Shown here: in pieces, positions 61,301 through 64,000 of the stretch | Layout: the number at the start of each line of letters is the position of its first letter | Position numbering within the stretch: position 1 is the first letter of the stretch | NCBI GenBank assembly: GCA_026874595.1 | Contig: CM049311.1 | Coordinates: 62,769,453-62,833,452 of the forward strand | DNA: 64,000 nucleotides | Direction: 5' to 3' | DNA from: Sipunculus nudus | Taxonomy: Eukaryota > Annelida > Sipuncula > Golfingiida > Sipunculidae | Notes under the pieces: generated by a model | Database searches by the model: none | Seen by the model: only the letters and a program-made list of their open reading frames with translations | What the model was told of the DNA's origin: nothing | Program-made: the position numbers and the translations under genes

Positions 61301-62066
61301 TCTTTAATATTTCTCACATGTATGTTCCCTGTAACTGACAGTGTTTAAGTCATTACTTTAAATTTCATGTCAGCACTTTCTTATGATAACTGATACCATG
61401 GTATTTTACAAATTTAAGTTATGAATCACAGAGGGAACTGGGGGTGTGTTATATAAACATTTCACCACTACTGGCTGGTGATAAGCCAGGTTTTCAAAAG
61501 AAGGAAGACATTCTAAATGGTAGCATTGATCATGCAAGCACTGTGTATTAATAACCATTTGGACTTCGGAAGAGAGAACTGAACTTGTGTTTATCAATTC
61601 AATAAAAAAATATATTGTCCCACATTAATGCAAGTGTTCTTATCCAGAAAGGAGAGGACATGATATAATAGGTCCTCAGCATGAACCCTCACACACAAGC
61701 AGGGATATATCAAAGGAACCTGAGTGATTCTCTGTCATCTTTACACCAGATTAAGACTGCGGATTATTACTAGATTATTACTTTATATAAAACCTGAAGC
61801 CCAGTGGGCTTGATAAAAGCATTTCATTCTTATTATGGTTTCTGCTCATTGAGTCACTGCTTTATAACCGGCCATGGACCCGTCTCATAATAAACAAGGC
61901 CTACAGGCCTAAATCGAACCTGTGCAAAGTTTGGGAGTACGAATGGAGGTTTATTTGTAAAATTTAATATTGATCCTTTTAAGTCCTGCATATCTACCTT
62001 AGTCATTATGATTTCAGCAAAATGGACATTTCGGACCTGCAAGTTTCAGACTAGGACATTTTAAAA
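55363..62066. other. Unique AT-rich DNA, no gene recognised
   Basis: In these 6.7 kb I find only simple tracts (poly-C at about 59722, CA-rich at 60460-60530) and one hairpin (60658). Open frames of up to 115 residues are AT- or homopolymer-driven. The 65-residue frame at 58529 has a hydrophobic stretch but no family signature. Confidence 0.35.
60658..60695. repeat. Perfect 15 bp hairpin with 8-base loop
   Basis: TCAAGCAGTTTAAAG (60658-60672), loop TGAACTAT, CTTTAAACTGCTTGA (60681-60695). No mismatches. Not part of any repeat family seen here. Confidence 0.7.
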
Positions 62067-63480
62067 CTAAAATATGGGTAGTCAACAAGCGACTGTGTAT
62101 CCTCAGAAATCAGAGTGGGATGAGTGAAGTGAGGCATGTATTAAGTGGCAAGGGGAATAGAGTGAGGTGTGTTGCATATTAGCATGGATGTCTGCAGTGT
62201 AAACATGAATGTCATAAAATCGAGAAAATTGTCCAGGATGTATAAACCTGCAAAATTTCAGGTGGATACTGCTGAGATATGAGTGATTTTATCCCAAGGC
62301 AGATGAACAGATGGACGGTGTTCATAACTGGTTGCAAGTGGCGCCACCAGTTTTGCTTATGATGAAGAGCTTTGTGAGATCTATACACAAGCAAAATTTT
62401 GGCCCAATCGGTCAAAAGGTTCCCAAGATATGAGCTTGGATGTCTGCAGAGTTTTGCTTGAAGGTAGGTGGCCCCACCTGTCATAAAATCGAGAAAGCTG
62501 TCCAGGGTGTATAAACCTGCAAAATTTCAGGTGGATAAGTCAAACCACTGCTGAGATATGAGTGATTTTATCCCAAGGCAGATGAACAGATTGGTGCTGT
62601 GCATTAATGGTTGCAGGTGGAGCAAACAGTTTTGCCTATGATGAAGAGCTATGTGAGATCAATACACATGCAAAATTTTGGCCCAACAGGTCAGTTCCTG
62701 AGATATGAGCTTGTATGTCTGCAGAGTAAATGTGAATGTAGGTGGCGCCACTTGTCATAAATTGAGAAAACTGTCCAGGATGTATAAACCTGCAACATTT
62801 CAGGTGGAAAAGTCGACCCACTGCTGAGATATGAGTAATATTATCCCAAGGCAGATGAACAGATGGACGCTGTGCAAAAATGGTTGCAAGTGGCGCAACC
62901 AGTTTTGCCTATGATGAAGAGCTGTGTGAGATCTATACACATGCAAAATTTGGCCCAATCGGTCAAACGGTTCCTGAGATATGAGCTTGGATGTCTGCAG
63001 AGTAAACGTAATTATGGGTGGCGCCACCTGTCTAAAATTGAGAGAATTGTCCAGAATGTATAAACCTGCAAAATTTCAGATGGATAAGTCAAACCACTGC
63101 TGAGATATGAGTGATATTATCCCAAGGCAGATGAACAGATGGAAGCTGTGCAAAAATGGTTGCAGGTGTGGCCACCATTTTTAGTGTATATTATAAAGCT
63201 ATCAAAGGGCTACATTTGTGCAAAATTTTTAACCTGATCGGACAAACGGTTCCTGAGATATGTGGGTTTATGTGGAAACGGACGCACAAATGGACGCTGG
63301 GCAGCGAGGAAAGGTCAGAGGTCAACCAAAAATTAGGGCCCAGCAGTTCACATGTGACCTGATGATAAACCCAATTCGCTTAAAATGCTAACCAAGTTTT
63401 TTCAAACAGTTGAAAGATATAGTTCCAATAATCTGGAAATTTTGCATCTAAACATTGTGTCTAGACGCCATCGCATAAGC
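62067..63480 (-). mobile_element. F3 element copy D, minus strand
   Basis: Read on the minus strand, the 3' terminus (decayed CTAG to TTAG) is at 62067, preceded by AGTCGCTTGTTGACT. Four to five monomers of about 280 bp then follow, marked by GGTTCCTGAGATATGAGC or variants near 62419, 62694, 62970 and 63249. The head segment with GGTTGACCTCTGACCTTTC (inverted, about 63310-63330) matches copy B at about 12748. The 5' terminal motif itself is not recognisable, so the 5' border is approximate. Confidence 0.7.
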
Positions 63481-63827
63481 TCACAGGTTCCCTAAAAAAA
63501 ACACAAAATCAAAATCTTTGATCATCCTTCCCCACCACCTACCAAAAGTCCTGTGTTTTAAGGTTTTTTTCTAGAGAATGAATAAATACATTTTTTATTT
63601 TATTATGTTAGTTTATTTAAATACATACATAAGTGGAATTCCATTTCAGTTCTAGAATAAATGATAAGATGGTAGCGGTTATTTTCATTTATATCCCAAT
63701 GTAAAACTGGACCCCCGTGACTACTGTAACAGAAGGTCTTGGATGTATAATCACCTCATTTGCGGGTTTTTAACACTTAAGAAGCCAAAAGGCACACTAG
63801 TTTGTTACTGAAACATGCACTTGGTGC

Positions 63828-63875
63828 ACAGTCTTCCCATTAAGGTTGCAGAATGCTCACCCTGGGTGAGGGCTG
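63828..63875 (-). repeat. Short dispersed repeat S1, copy 2
   Basis: This is the inverse of 22711-22760, with roughly four in five positions alike (CTCACCCTGGGTGAG hairpin and GTCTTCCCATTAAGG). The remaining sequence to the window end is unique. Confidence 0.5.
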
Positions 63876-64000
63876 ACAACTATCTCACTGTCCTGGGCTG
63901 AGATTTTATTATCTCCTGGTTTTGAGTCTTGTTATCTACCCCTAGACCACAAATGTTAATCTCATACACATCCTTCCGAGGAGTCATCTGTGTGTCAGAG

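Overview
The window looks like intergenic and intronic DNA from a lophotrochozoan animal, most likely a bivalve mollusc. It is AT-rich and has no operon-like gene packing. It is dense in dispersed repeats of a style familiar from bivalve genomes: elements with a hairpin head, a (CCGT)n or CCGTCCTT microsatellite and tandem monomers. The species assignment is inference; no marker gene fixes it. All identities quoted are by eye, not computed.

Genes: I can defend one protein-coding gene, a single coding exon at 45514-46530 (+) encoding a 338-residue ankyrin-repeat protein ending in a SOCS box (ASB type, a presumed substrate receptor for an Elongin B/C-Cullin 5 ubiquitin ligase). A splice acceptor precedes it, so at least one upstream 5' UTR exon is expected. 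A decayed C-terminal piece of a non-LTR retrotransposon polymerase lies near 8.7 kb. I recognise no tRNA or rRNA gene and no CRISPR array.

Repeats: four large tandem-monomer families occupy roughly a third of the window. F1 (about 2.6 kb; copies at 20098, 33645/34343, 39396, 42484 and 52751, all on +), F2 (36984-39074, eleven monomers of about 181 bp) and F3 (3602-5212, 12570-13274, and minus-strand copies at 32785-33644 and 62067-63480; monomers of about 280 bp) share one architecture: a 5' terminal motif, the same motif inverted near the 3' end, then a short stem-loop and an end in a T-tract, with no target-site duplication. That matches non-autonomous Helentron-type (HINE-like) rolling-circle elements. 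F4 (1776-3601, monomers of about 340 bp) is interrupted by F3. At 32.8-39.1 kb, F1 sits in F3 and F2 sits in F1.

Other mobile DNA: two elements of about 1.5 kb with TATATGTCA ends and palindrome-rich subterminal arrays (10361-11854, 23624-25140); a TA-flanked inverted-repeat element (9060-10358) directly abutting the first of these; two copies of a 0.3 kb MITE (7519, 50314); a 191 bp hAT-like MITE (15567); a tRNA-like SINE head (20014); and several copies of a retroelement-type tail.

Layout: 0-1.7 kb unique DNA with a CpG-richer patch; 1.7-5.4 kb F4/F3 nest; 7.5-13.3 kb DNA-transposon cluster; 15-19 kb partial segmental duplications; 20-25 kb F1 and the second palindromic element; 25.8-31 kb minisatellites; 32.8-45.1 kb nested and near-tandem F1/F2/F3; 45.4-47 kb the gene; 47-62 kb mostly unique AT-rich DNA with one F1 copy and one MITE; 62-63.5 kb an inverted F3.
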